Assembly: GCF_040829825.1 (NCBI RefSeq)
Contig: NZ_JBFOLH010000008.1
Length of the DNA: 64,000 bases
Source of the DNA: Leadbetterella sp040829825
Lineage (GTDB): Bacteria > Bacteroidota > Bacteroidia > Cytophagales > Spirosomataceae
Direction: 5' to 3' (one strand)
Of this stretch, positions 1 through 7,741 are shown one piece after another; position 1 is the first letter of the stretch, and each line of letters opens with the position of its first letter. The notes beneath the pieces are model-generated. The model made no database searches. It was not told the origin of the DNA and was given only the letters and a program-made list of their open reading frames with translations. The translations under genes and the position numbers were made by a program.

Positions 1-1
1 G

Positions 2-301
2 GCCTACAAAAACATCAAAATAAAAGACGGCATGGGCGGCAGTCGTAACGGCAAAAGTCGTTGGGAGAAAACCGGGGTGTTGAAGTTGCACAGTAAAACC
101 CTGAGGCGGTGGTTGGACAAGCAGGCGGTGAAGGAGCAGCAGGAGGAGGGGGCTGAGTCCAAGGGGCGGGCGCACCTAGTGGCGGACAACAGCTGCACCC
201 TTACCGACGGACTGCTCCCAGTCGATAGGGTATTGCGCCCCTTCAGGGCTTGGAGCCCTGGTGTGCCACCGTTATCCGCCAGGGGCACCGCCCCTGCTTA
301 G
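2..301 (+). other. Partial ORF entering from the left edge, unidentified
   Basis: An open frame runs in from before the window and stops at 299-301. Its first ~60 residues are lysine- and arginine-rich and look protein-like. They include GGSRNGKS, which fits the P-loop pattern GxxxxGK[ST], but no other helicase or ATPase motif can be seen. The last ~35 residues are simply the translation of REP-like palindromes (see 229-600), so a gene that once ended earlier may have been extended or truncated by repeat DNA. It could be the true C-terminus of a larger gene, a decayed remnant or a chance frame. No function is assigned. Confidence 0.3.
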
Positions 302-600
302 AGTATGATGCCCTTTCAGGGCATAGAGGAGCCACTACTACCTTAGGCCCCACGGCATAGCCTCTGTTTCCCTCAGTTATTCCCCCTCGCCCACCCCAGC
401 CCCGAAGGGGCGTCATCCGTTAACGATGTGGCAAAGCCCATCGAGGAAGAGACGCAGGCATAAGGGACGATCTGCCGGGATATGGCGCAGCCCATCGAGG
501 AGGGGCATCGTAACCCATCGGTGCGAAGCATGGCACCCACATAAACACCACGCCCCGGCTCTTACGAACCGGGGCGCTTATATAAGCTATCCTAACCCAC
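229..600. repeat. REP-like palindrome cluster (left)
   Basis: Short GC-rich palindromes lie between the partial ORF and the end of fusA: GCGCCCCTTCAGGGC at 235-249, GCCCTTTCAGGGC at 310-322 and GCCCCGAAGGGGCGTC at 399-414. GGCGCAGCCCATCGAGG occurs around 485-501 with a related copy near 435. The same words flank the RAYT transposase near 23.4-24.2 kb; GCCCTTTCAGGGC is identical in both places. No convincing gene lies in this stretch; an ATG-initiated frame at 426-626 is made of repeat words. Confidence 0.75.
551..576 (-). terminator. Hairpin downstream of fusA
   Basis: CGCCCCGG and CCGGGGCG (8 bp, perfect) are separated by a 10-nt loop, about 30 nt after the fusA stop codon. On the minus strand the following bases are only weakly U-rich. 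It may end fusA transcription or be one more REP-type palindrome. Confidence 0.5.
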
Positions 601-606
601 TAAGGA

Positions 607-2715
607 TTATGAGTTTTGTTTCTTGATCACTTCATCAGCTATGTTCTGAGGAACAAAATCATAGTGAGAGAAGGTCATGTTAGCCGTAGCTCTACCTGAA
701 GTGATGGTTCTCAGGTCAGTTACATAACCGAACAGTTCTGAAAGTGGAACATCGGCTTTGATTACCTGGGCACCGTTACGGGTATCCATCCCTTTCATCA
801 TACCTCTTCTCCTGTTCAGGTCACCGGTGATAGGACCGGTATACTCATCCGGTGAAAGTACTTCTACCGCCATGATCGGCTCAAGAAGTTTAGCGCCGGC
901 CAGCTTACCTGCTTCTTTAAATCCTAAACGGGCTGCCATTTCAAAAGAGAAGGCATCGGAGTCAACATCGTGGAACGAACCGTGGAACAATCTCACTTTG
1001 AAGGAGTCTACCGGGTAGCCGGCCAGAGGACCGTTCTTCATGGCTTCGTCAAAACCTTTCTGGATAGAAGGAATGAATTCTCTCGGAATCACACCACCCA
1101 CAATGTTGTTCACAAACTGAAGACCTGGCTTCACTTCGTTGGTATCTGCTTCCGGATCACGCGGACCGAATTCAAACACGATATCGGCAAATTTACCTTT
1201 ACCACCGGTTTGTTTCTTATATACCTCGCGGTGCTCGATGGTTTTGGTGAAGGTTTCTTTGTAAGCCACCTGCGGAGCACCCTGGTTAACTTCTACCTTG
1301 AACTCACGACGCATCCGGTCGATGATGATTTCGAGGTGAAGCTCTCCCATACCTCTCATGATGGTCTGGCCGGTAGCCTCATCTGTATGTACCTGGAGGG
1401 TCGGGTCTTCTTCCACCAGCTTACCGATGGCTTTCGAGAAGTTATCCTGGTCAGCGGCTTTCTTAGGCTCAATGGCGTACCCGATAACCGGATCAGGGAA
1501 TACCATTGATTCCAGCACCAGCGGGTGCTTCTCATCAGTAAGGGTATCCCCTGTTTTGATATCTTTGAAACCTACTACAGCAGCAATATCCCCGGCGTAA
1601 AGCTGGTCAATCTGGTTCTGCTTGTTGGCGTGCATCTGGAAGATCCGTGAAATACGCTCTTTGTTTCCTGAACGGTTGTTCAATACATACGAGCCCGATT
1701 CCAGGATACCGCGGTATGACCGTACAAAGCAAAGACGGCCCACGTACGGGTCAGTAGCAATCTTAAATCCAAGGGCTGCAAAAGGAGCAGTCGGATCAGC
1801 CGTGATCACCACTTCCTCGTCGGTTTTAGGGTTGGTACCCTTAATCCCTTTCCGGTCAAGCGGAGAAGGAAGCAATGCCATTACCATATCCAGCATGGCC
1901 TGAACCCCTTTGTTTTTGAATGAAGAACCACACATCATCGGTACGATCTTCATATCAATCACCGCTGCCCGGAGGGCCGCCAGGATTTCATCTTCAGAAA
2001 TAGAGTTCGGATCTTCAAAGTATTTTTCCATCAGCGACTCATCGTATTCAGCCACTGCTTCAAGAAGCTTTTCTCTCCATTCAGCCACTTCTTCCAGCAT
2101 ATCGTCAGGAATAGGAACTTCTGTAAAGGTCATTCCTTTATCTTCTTCATTCCATACAATACCCCGGTTGTTGATCAGGTCTACCACGCCTTTGAAGTTT
2201 TCTTCAGAGCCGATAGGCAATTGAAGAGGCACGGCGTAAGAACCCAGCATTTCTTTCACCTGGTTAACCACGTTTAAGAAATCAGCTCCTGAACGGTCCA
2301 TTTTATTAACGAAACCGATACGGGCCACGTTATAGTTATTGGCCAGGCGCCAGTTGGTTTCTGATTGCGGCTCCACACCATCCACGGCTGAGAATAAGAA
2401 CACCAGACCGTCTAATACTCTCAACGAACGGTTTACCTCCACGGTAAAGTCTACGTGACCTGGAGTATCGATAATGTTTACATGGTAATCATTGTCTCTG
2501 TACTTCCAACCCACAGTAACGGCAGCAGAAGTAATAGTAATACCTCTTTCCTGCTCCTGTTCCATCCAGTCGGTAGTAGCTCCACCCTCGTGAGTTTCAC
2601 CCAGCTTGTGGTTAACCCCTGAATAATAAAGGATACGCTCAGTAGTTGTGGTCTTACCGGCATCAATGTGAGCCGCAATACCAATGTTTCTTGTAAATTT
2701 TAAATCGCGAGCCAT
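607..2715 (-). CDS. fusA: Elongation factor G
   Basis: Ribosomal translocase GTPase of 702 residues, full family length. The N-terminal GTPase domain starts MARDLKFTRNIGIAAHIDAG with P-loop AHIDAGKT, then the switch region RGITIT, DTPGHVDF and NKMD, followed by domains II-V and the usual C-terminal region (ELFGYVTDLR). The sequence looks like the principal bacterial EF-G rather than a mitochondrial-type or ribosome-protection paralogue. In many Bacteroidota fusA sits between rpsG and rpsJ. Here the upstream neighbour is a DEAD-box helicase in the same direction and the downstream side is REP-like repeats, so the str operon context is missing. A TAnnTTTG box about 80 nt upstream suggests its own promoter. 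Confidence 0.97.
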   Translation of the reverse strand: MARDLKFTRNIGIAAHIDAGKTTTTERILYYSGVNHKLGETHEGGATTDWMEQEQERGITITSAAVTVGWKYRDNDYHVNIIDTPGHVDFTVEVNRSLRVLDGLVFLFSAVDGVEPQSETNWRLANNYNVARIGFVNKMDRSGADFLNVVNQVKEMLGSYAVPLQLPIGSEENFKGVVDLINNRGIVWNEEDKGMTFTEVPIPDDMLEEVAEWREKLLEAVAEYDESLMEKYFEDPNSISEDEILAALRAAVIDMKIVPMMCGSSFKNKGVQAMLDMVMALLPSPLDRKGIKGTNPKTDEEVVITADPTAPFAALGFKIATDPYVGRLCFVRSYRGILESGSYVLNNRSGNKERISRIFQMHANKQNQIDQLYAGDIAAVVGFKDIKTGDTLTDEKHPLVLESMVFPDPVIGYAIEPKKAADQDNFSKAIGKLVEEDPTLQVHTDEATGQTIMRGMGELHLEIIIDRMRREFKVEVNQGAPQVAYKETFTKTIEHREVYKKQTGGKGKFADIVFEFGPRDPEADTNEVKPGLQFVNNIVGGVIPREFIPSIQKGFDEAMKNGPLAGYPVDSFKVRLFHGSFHDVDSDAFSFEMAARLGFKEAGKLAGAKLLEPIMAVEVLSPDEYTGPITGDLNRRRGMMKGMDTRNGAQVIKADVPLSELFGYVTDLRTITSGRATANMTFSHYDFVPQNIADEVIKKQNS

Positions 2716-2736
2716 TTAAATAGATATTAATGTTTT

Positions 2737-2801
2737 GGAGAACTTTTCTCCGGTATTTTTCGATAGAAACTTTTAATACTCTCTTTCGGGCTGCAAAATT
2801 A
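2737..2801 (-). promoter_or_regulatory. fusA promoter -7 box and leader hairpin
   Basis: On the minus strand TAATTTTG (2794-2801) matches the Bacteroidota -7 consensus TAnnTTTG. No clear -33 TTTG is seen. The leader of about 70 nt contains a small hairpin, GGAGAA/TTCTCC (2737-2751), close to the start codon, which could affect translation. Confidence 0.5.
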
Positions 2802-2908
2802 GATAAAAAATCTCTTTTGTTAAAAGAAATTCCTCATTTATAGTTTTTAGTGCTTCATTCCGGTCGCCGTATACCCGGAACCGCCACCCCCTCAACCTGG
2901 AACTTTTC

Positions 2909-4210
2909 TCACTTTCTCGCCCGCCCTTTCTTCTTTGCCGCTTTGGCTTTCCGCGTAACTGCCCTTTCTTTCTTTTCATGGAACGCACCGCCGAAAGTCG
3001 GGTCATCTTTTTTGCGCTGTTTATCGATGGCTTTGAGCATTTCCTGGTTTTCTTCAAACGGGGTTTCTTCTATTTTCACGCCCAGGGGAAGTTCCAGCTC
3101 AGGAACCTGCGTACGGATCAGCGCCTCTATTTTGGCAAAGTGGTATTCTTCGTGCTTCAATATAAAGGTCCAGGCCACACCTTCGGCCCGGGCACGACCG
3201 GTGCGGCCGATCCGGTGCACGTAGTCTTCGTAGATCAGCGGCACATCAAAGTTGATCACGTGGCTCACGCCCGAGACATCGATTCCACGGGCTGCCACAT
3301 CTGTAGCCACCAGCACCTGCACTTCACCCGATTTGAAGTCTTCAATGGAATTGATCCGGGTATTTTGCCCTTTATTCGCATGCAGAACCCGGATATTCTT
3401 CGCCCCCACCACTTTCCGCTCCAGGAATTTAAATACGTTATCTGCCACGCCTTTCGTGCGGCAGAAAATAATGGCCCGCTGAATGCCTGCATTTTCAAAC
3501 AAATAGCCCAGCAGGTTGATCTTTGTTTTAAAGTTCGGCAACCGGTATACCGCCTGCTCTACCGTGGTAGCGGCCGTGGCCGACGGCGTGATCTCTACCT
3601 TCACCGGCGCCTCCAGGAATTCTTCTGAAAGGGCCTCCACCCGGGGTTGAAAGGTAGCAGAGAAAAGCAGGTTTTTCCGCTTTCTCGGAATCACCTCCAG
3701 TATTTTACGGATCTGGGGCATAAAGCCCATGTCCATCATTTTATCGGCCTCATCCAGCACCAGGTATTGCAGGCTTTTCACTCCGATCTCCCCCGCCAGG
3801 TACAGGTCCATGAACCGGCCGGGAGTAGCCACAATGATATCGACGCCCTTCTTCAGGTTTTCAATCTGTGTTTTCGGGCCCAGTCCGCCGTAGAGAGCCA
3901 CCATCCGGAGGTCGGTGTATTTGCCCAGCTCCACCGCCGCCTGGTGAATCTGCATCACCAGCTCACGGGTAGGCGCCAGCACCAGGGCCCGCATATGGCT
4001 CCCCTGTGCATATTTGATCTTCATCAGAAGCGGCAGCAGGTAGGCCGCTGTTTTACCGGTACCGGTCTGCGCAATGCCCAGCACATCATGGCCGGCCATC
4101 ACCAGCGGGATGGCCTTTTCCTGGATAGCGGTAGGCTCGGTGTAACCCTGCTCTTCTACCGCCATAATCAATTGTTTATTAAGTCCTAAATCCTTGAAAG
4201 TCTTATCCAT
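2909..4210 (-). CDS. DEAD-box ATP-dependent RNA helicase
   Basis: 433 residues with the full set of superfamily 2 motifs: Q-motif region near the N-terminus (FKDLGLN...PTAIQEKAIP), Walker A AQTGTGKT, PTRELV, DEAD (VLDEADKMMDMGF), SAT, and HRIGRTGRAR in the second RecA lobe. A short lysine/arginine-rich tail of about 40 residues (KAKAAKKKGRARK at the end) probably binds RNA non-specifically. It resembles the RhlE/CsdA group; the exact subgroup cannot be fixed. Likely roles are ribosome assembly or unwinding of structured mRNA in the cytoplasm. It lies 193 bp upstream of fusA on the same strand. Its ATG sits only a few bases after a -7 box, so the mRNA may be almost leaderless. Confidence 0.93.
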   Translation of the reverse strand: MDKTFKDLGLNKQLIMAVEEQGYTEPTAIQEKAIPLVMAGHDVLGIAQTGTGKTAAYLLPLLMKIKYAQGSHMRALVLAPTRELVMQIHQAAVELGKYTDLRMVALYGGLGPKTQIENLKKGVDIIVATPGRFMDLYLAGEIGVKSLQYLVLDEADKMMDMGFMPQIRKILEVIPRKRKNLLFSATFQPRVEALSEEFLEAPVKVEITPSATAATTVEQAVYRLPNFKTKINLLGYLFENAGIQRAIIFCRTKGVADNVFKFLERKVVGAKNIRVLHANKGQNTRINSIEDFKSGEVQVLVATDVAARGIDVSGVSHVINFDVPLIYEDYVHRIGRTGRARAEGVAWTFILKHEEYHFAKIEALIRTQVPELELPLGVKIEETPFEENQEMLKAIDKQRKKDDPTFGGAFHEKKERAVTRKAKAAKKKGRARK

Positions 4211-4230
4211 GCCGCAAAGTTACGGCATTA
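4211..4230 (-). promoter_or_regulatory. Helicase promoter -7 box inside an inverted repeat
   Basis: TAACTTTG (4217-4224, minus strand) matches TAnnTTTG exactly. It is enclosed by ATGCCG/CGGCAT, a perfect 6-bp inverted repeat ending next to the start codon at 4210. The expected transcription start falls within a few bases of the ATG. Confidence 0.5.
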
Positions 4231-4300
4231 TTGCGCACGCTCCTAAGCCCCCTCTAGTTTAAATATACCGGCCTTACCGTGTTTACACCCGGTCAAATAG

Positions 4301-4335
4301 CGTGAAAAAACGGGGGTATTTCCCGTTTTTTCACG
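4301..4335. terminator. Bidirectional intrinsic terminator after creD
   Basis: A perfect 14-bp stem (CGTGAAAAAACGGG at 4301-4314 with CCCGTTTTTTCACG at 4322-4335) surrounds a 7-nt loop. The A-tract / GC core / T-tract layout works on both strands. It would stop leftward creD transcripts before the helicase promoter. Confidence 0.7.
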
Positions 4336-4336
4336 G

Positions 4337-4367
4337 TGTGGAATGTTCTGCCGGCTTCTTAACTTTG
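4337..4367 (+). promoter_or_regulatory. Candidate promoter of an intergenic small RNA
   Basis: TAACTTTG at 4360-4367 is a perfect TAnnTTTG box. TGTG at 4337-4340 stands 19 nt upstream, one mismatch from the -33 TTTG. It points into an intergenic stretch with no plus-strand ORF. Confidence 0.4.
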
Positions 4368-4373
4368 TGGCGG

Positions 4374-4500
4374 AAGAATTTCCCCCTGGCAGGCATTGTT
4401 AAGTAAACGATACTAATAGGGTTAATTGGTTTTGTGCCTACCAAATCCACCCGATTTGACAGGTTATGACCATTGGATGTTTCTCCAATGGTCATTTTCA
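4374..4500 (+). ncRNA. Candidate structured small RNA of about 125 nt
   Basis: Between a candidate promoter and a terminator-like hairpin the plus strand can fold into successive stems: GGCAGGCA (4388-4395) with TGCCTACC (4435-4442), 7 of 8 pairs; CAAATC/GATTTG (4442-4447, 4453-4458); and ATGACCATTGGA/TCCAATGGTCAT (4466-4477, 4484-4495), a perfect 12-bp stem followed by TTTC. No coding frame fits. It does not match any RNA family I recognise (not 6S, tmRNA, RNase P or SRP RNA). Its existence is inferred from signals and folding only. Confidence 0.4.
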
Positions 4501-4541
4501 ATCTCCGCTGACAGTACCGGCCGTGGGTCCGGATGAAGCAT

Positions 4542-5918
4542 TCAGCCTAATTTATTTTCCGTCTCGCTGGTCACCCAGGTAATTTTGGTGGTCAGGTACA
4601 TCAATGCCGAAAGGATCAGGAACAGTCCTATTGAGCCTACCAGCAGTGCATAATCTTCCAGCTGCATCAGCACAAAATTAAACCCGAAAAACAGGGTCAG
4701 GATACCGGCAAAGATCATGGCCGTAAGCGTACTTTTCGAGATGCTTCTTACAAACCAGGTAATGATACCGTTGGTGGCGATGAAAGCGACAAGGTAAGCC
4801 GCATTAAAGCCGATCTGCTCGCTAAACGACAAAAGCAGCGTGTAAAAAATGACCAAAGCCGCCCCGATTAGTCCGTAATGAATAATGTGGAAGGGGGTTC
4901 GCCGCAGTATTTCCGTGAATATCAGCGCCAGGAATGCCAGAACAATGACCAATATCCCGTACTTAATGGTGCGGTCGGTTTGCTGGTACAGATCTACCCC
5001 GTCAGGGAAGGTTACTTTAACCACCGCCAGGGAAGGCTGAACAACGCCCTTCTGCCCCGAAGTTTCTTCCGGTAGCCCTACCTGCCGGCCGGTCCACTGC
5101 TGTGGAATGGCCCGGTCAAGGCTTTGAACAGACCAGTCGGCCCGGAAAAAATTATCTTTCACCGTACGTTCAACCGGGAGGTAGTCGCCGTCAAAGCCCG
5201 GGCTTCCCCAGTCTCCCCGGATGGTGATTTCATTTTCTCTTCCCAGCGGCACAATACCGGTAAAATCAGCCCCGCGAACATTCAGCTGGACGACAAACGT
5301 ACCGAGGGTTGTCTTTGCCTGTGATAAATCTACGGGAGCCGAAATGTCTCCTGCAAACAAAGACATCGATGAAGTGCTGGTTTCGGCTTTTTTTCCGTTC
5401 CATACCACTTCAGGAAAGGCGCTCAGTCCTTTAAGATCGGAAATACCCAGGATAAGCCTGGCTTTATCCCAGGCCACCGCTTCGGGTTTTATACCTTCCT
5501 TTTCCAGGTTCAGCTGCAGGAAATCGCCTTTCAGTCGGGTAACTGACGTGTATACCACCACCGAATAGATACCTCGCCGCCGCGTTTCCGGCTTCACTTC
5601 CTGATCGGCCTGAAGCTTATTGGGCAGCAAATGGAGGTAGCTGGTCTGGTACGTAACCACGGTTTTAACCTGACCCGCCTCGTTGACTTTGCTGATCATC
5701 TCCTTTTCATAAGGAATGACCATCACCGGTCCTGATATCTCCTGGCTTTTTCCCCATTTGGAGGTAATCTCCCGGCCCGCTTCCTGTTTCCGGCCGCTAC
5801 GCTCATAGACCAGGTTCGAGATCATGACCAGGGGAATCAGCAGTATCAGGCCCAACACGGCAATGAACAGGATTTTCAGGAAGCTGATTCCAGCCACAAC
5901 TCTTTTTTCCGTTTTCAT
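4542..5918 (-). CDS. creD: CreD-family inner membrane protein
   Basis: 458 residues from the ATG at 5918; a longer frame back to 5960 adds 14 residues without family character. It has one N-terminal membrane helix (FLKILFIAVLGLILLIPLVM), the CreD hallmark after it (ERSGRKQEAGREI, then SGPVMVIPYEKE), a periplasmic domain of roughly 270 residues, and about six C-terminal helices. CreD proteins are linked to envelope integrity and beta-lactam/colicin tolerance in Proteobacteria; the biochemical role is unknown. It is the last gene of a leftward set with a membrane protein, a winged-helix regulator and a 224-residue protein. In Bacteroidota creD is often preceded by exactly such a small regulator. 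Confidence 0.9.
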   Translation of the reverse strand: MKTEKRVVAGISFLKILFIAVLGLILLIPLVMISNLVYERSGRKQEAGREITSKWGKSQEISGPVMVIPYEKEMISKVNEAGQVKTVVTYQTSYLHLLPNKLQADQEVKPETRRRGIYSVVVYTSVTRLKGDFLQLNLEKEGIKPEAVAWDKARLILGISDLKGLSAFPEVVWNGKKAETSTSSMSLFAGDISAPVDLSQAKTTLGTFVVQLNVRGADFTGIVPLGRENEITIRGDWGSPGFDGDYLPVERTVKDNFFRADWSVQSLDRAIPQQWTGRQVGLPEETSGQKGVVQPSLAVVKVTFPDGVDLYQQTDRTIKYGILVIVLAFLALIFTEILRRTPFHIIHYGLIGAALVIFYTLLLSFSEQIGFNAAYLVAFIATNGIITWFVRSISKSTLTAMIFAGILTLFFGFNFVLMQLEDYALLVGSIGLFLILSALMYLTTKITWVTSETENKLG

Positions 5919-6015
5919 AAAGTAATAAATATTAATTGTTTTAATTTTAGTGCCTGCCAATAGTAATTTTATCAGCCGTTTATCTTTATCATAGCTTTTT
6001 TCGTAATCTTACGCG

Positions 6016-6690
6016 TTAAATACTTTGCGGGAAAGCTCCTTTAACATACCAGACAAGCATTACAACAGGTACCGTGTACAGGGAAACCCATGCCAGTGCT
6101 TTACCACCCAAAAGTACTAATTCATACATGGAACGAAGAAAGCTCATCAGCTGACCACTGAGCAGCATGACGATACAAACTATTCCAAATACCAACAGCT
6201 GGAATAATAGCAAAGGAATGCTTCCGCATACAAGAAAAAAGAGCCCGATCGTATAATTCAGAGAAGACTCCTTAGGGAATAACGACCATTTATAATCGTA
6301 CCTCCGTATCAACCACGGCTCCAGCTCGTTTGCCTTTGCATAATTTTCAAAGCCTGCTTTCGTATCAAAAACTACCAGGCGGTTATTGGTTTCATTCAAT
6401 ATAAAGTACCCGGTCCCGGTAGCTGTACTTAAGGTGCCCAGAACGTGCGCTTTGTAAAAATACCATTCTTTCAATTGCTGTAACTCCCCGTACGGATAAT
6501 GCAGGTAGTTCCCCCTCCCATCTTCGTTATTTCCGATTATATTTTTTCCCGGTGTATATTCCTGCCATATATCATCTATAAATGCACGGGCTTCCGTTAC
6601 CGTCAGAAGCATACATAAAATGGTTAGCAGGTATGGTCTGAAAAAGCCGGGAGATGCCCGATGGGTTTGTACTGTATATTTCTTTCTCAT
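6016..6690 (-). CDS. Uncharacterised membrane protein
   Basis: 224 residues, no family recognised. A hydrophobic segment near residues 19-38 ending in EARA looks like a signal peptide or anchor. The middle portion (residues ~40-140) is soluble and aromatic-rich, and three hydrophobic helices follow (~145-165, ~167-185, ~195-215). It lies between the winged-helix regulator and creD in the same direction (51 and ~97 nt gaps), so it may be co-transcribed. Its base composition is more AT-rich than its neighbours, so it may be a late insertion in the creD operon. Confidence 0.7.
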   Translation of the reverse strand: MRKKYTVQTHRASPGFFRPYLLTILCMLLTVTEARAFIDDIWQEYTPGKNIIGNNEDGRGNYLHYPYGELQQLKEWYFYKAHVLGTLSTATGTGYFILNETNNRLVVFDTKAGFENYAKANELEPWLIRRYDYKWSLFPKESSLNYTIGLFFLVCGSIPLLLFQLLVFGIVCIVMLLSGQLMSFLRSMYELVLLGGKALAWVSLYTVPVVMLVWYVKGAFPQSI

Positions 6691-6741
6691 TTAAAAAAAT
6701 CAAAAAGTACTCTGTTTTTGAAAGTAAAAAATTAAAAAAAT

Positions 6742-7041
6742 TTAACTGCCGCTGTTAATAAATTTCTCCAGCGCCGCCAGGTGGTCCCGGAAAGCCTTCT
6801 GCCCGTTTCCTGTACTCCGGTAGCGTGTATTGGGCTTCCGGTCAATAAACGACTTGATGACCTCGATATACCCGGCTTTTTCCAGCGCCTTCAGGTTAGA
6901 GGCCAGGTTGCCGTCAGTGATATCCAGCAGCTCCTTAAGCGCATTGAAGTCATAATCTTCATTGACCACCAGCACACTCATGATCTGCAACCGTATCCGG
7001 TTTTCCAGGACTTTGTCGTATAAGGATAAATCCAGCTTCAC
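6742..7041 (-). CDS. Winged-helix transcriptional regulator
   Basis: 99 residues, a single winged-helix DNA-binding domain of the small MarR/ArsR-like type (Pfam HTH_34 style). The sequence reads LENRIRLQIMSVLVVNEDYD, then FNALKELLDITDGNLASNLK as the recognition helix region, then the wing with RKPNTRYRSTGNG. There is no ligand or sensor domain. Its start codon overlaps the stop of the upstream membrane protein (7038-7041), implying translational coupling. The pairing with a membrane protein and creD suggests it controls this operon, perhaps with the membrane protein sensing envelope state (inference). Confidence 0.88.
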   Translation of the reverse strand: MKLDLSLYDKVLENRIRLQIMSVLVVNEDYDFNALKELLDITDGNLASNLKALEKAGYIEVIKSFIDRKPNTRYRSTGNGQKAFRDHLAALEKFINSGS

Positions 7042-7670
7042 GCTCCGTATTTTTTTATGATGACCGCTCCGTAAAGTATATGAAGCACGCCGAATCCCAA
7101 AGCAAAAAACAGCAGGCCATAGGGCATATATTCGTAGGCCAGCAGCCCCAGGATAACCTGCAAAACTCCGAAAACCCGTAATTCTTTAAACGAAACGCGA
7201 CTGCCCGAATACAGCGCCAGGCCGTAAAATACCAGGAAACAGGGGGCCAGAACATAGTAATACCCTTTCATTAGCGATATCACCGCTATAGCCCCGCCCG
7301 TTAACAGGGGTGCGGCCACAGAAACCAGCAGGATTCTGCTGGCCGGGTTCCAGGCCGACTGCCCGGCCTTTTCCGCCTTCTTTAGAGCCAGGTAAACGCC
7401 GGTGGCCACAGAGAGCAGCAACAGCACCACGCCGGTGGCTACCATGGTGCCTACCGGATCAGCCGAATCCATAAACAATATCTCCGCGCGGTCACTCCCA
7501 CCAAAAACCAGCCAATGGATCTTTAATTTCCAGCCCAGAAAGGCTACGGCCACAAGCGTATACACCCCTGCCAGGATACCCGAAAGGCCGCTGATGGAAA
7601 TAAATTTGGTGGATTTCTCCATCAATGACCGGATATGGCTCAGGTCTTTCAAGACATCACTTTGATCCAT
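7038..7670 (-). CDS. Integral membrane protein coupled to the regulator
   Basis: 210 residues. A short polar N-terminus (MDQSDVLKDLSHIRSLMEKS) precedes six hydrophobic segments (about residues 25-45, 75-95, 110-130, 135-150, 160-175, 180-200). No catalytic motif is visible. It is the first gene of the leftward creD operon and overlaps the regulator by 4 nt. A membrane protein directly coupled to a cytoplasmic winged-helix protein is a common Bacteroidota pair; sequestration or signalling is possible but unproven. Confidence 0.8.
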   Translation of the reverse strand: MDQSDVLKDLSHIRSLMEKSTKFISISGLSGILAGVYTLVAVAFLGWKLKIHWLVFGGSDRAEILFMDSADPVGTMVATGVVLLLLSVATGVYLALKKAEKAGQSAWNPASRILLVSVAAPLLTGGAIAVISLMKGYYYVLAPCFLVFYGLALYSGSRVSFKELRVFGVLQVILGLLAYEYMPYGLLFFALGFGVLHILYGAVIIKKYGA

Positions 7671-7689
7671 TGCAAAGTACTTTTTTTAT

Positions 7690-7697
7690 CAAAGTTA
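7690..7697 (-). promoter_or_regulatory. creD operon promoter -7 box
   Basis: TAACTTTG on the minus strand, 19 nt before the ATG at 7670, matches TAnnTTTG exactly. No clear -33 element is seen. Confidence 0.45.
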
Positions 7698-7741
7698 AGG
7701 AGAGTCGATATATTATCCAAATATACCGGCAAAAACAATTT

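Noticed and set aside
229..600. CRISPR array
   Set aside because: Repeats are palindromic words at irregular spacing with variable length; there are no uniform spacers and no cas genes in the window.
970..1509. Long plus-strand open frame opposite fusA
   Set aside because: Entirely antisense to the EF-G coding sequence, with no domain or signal; a shadow of its codon usage.
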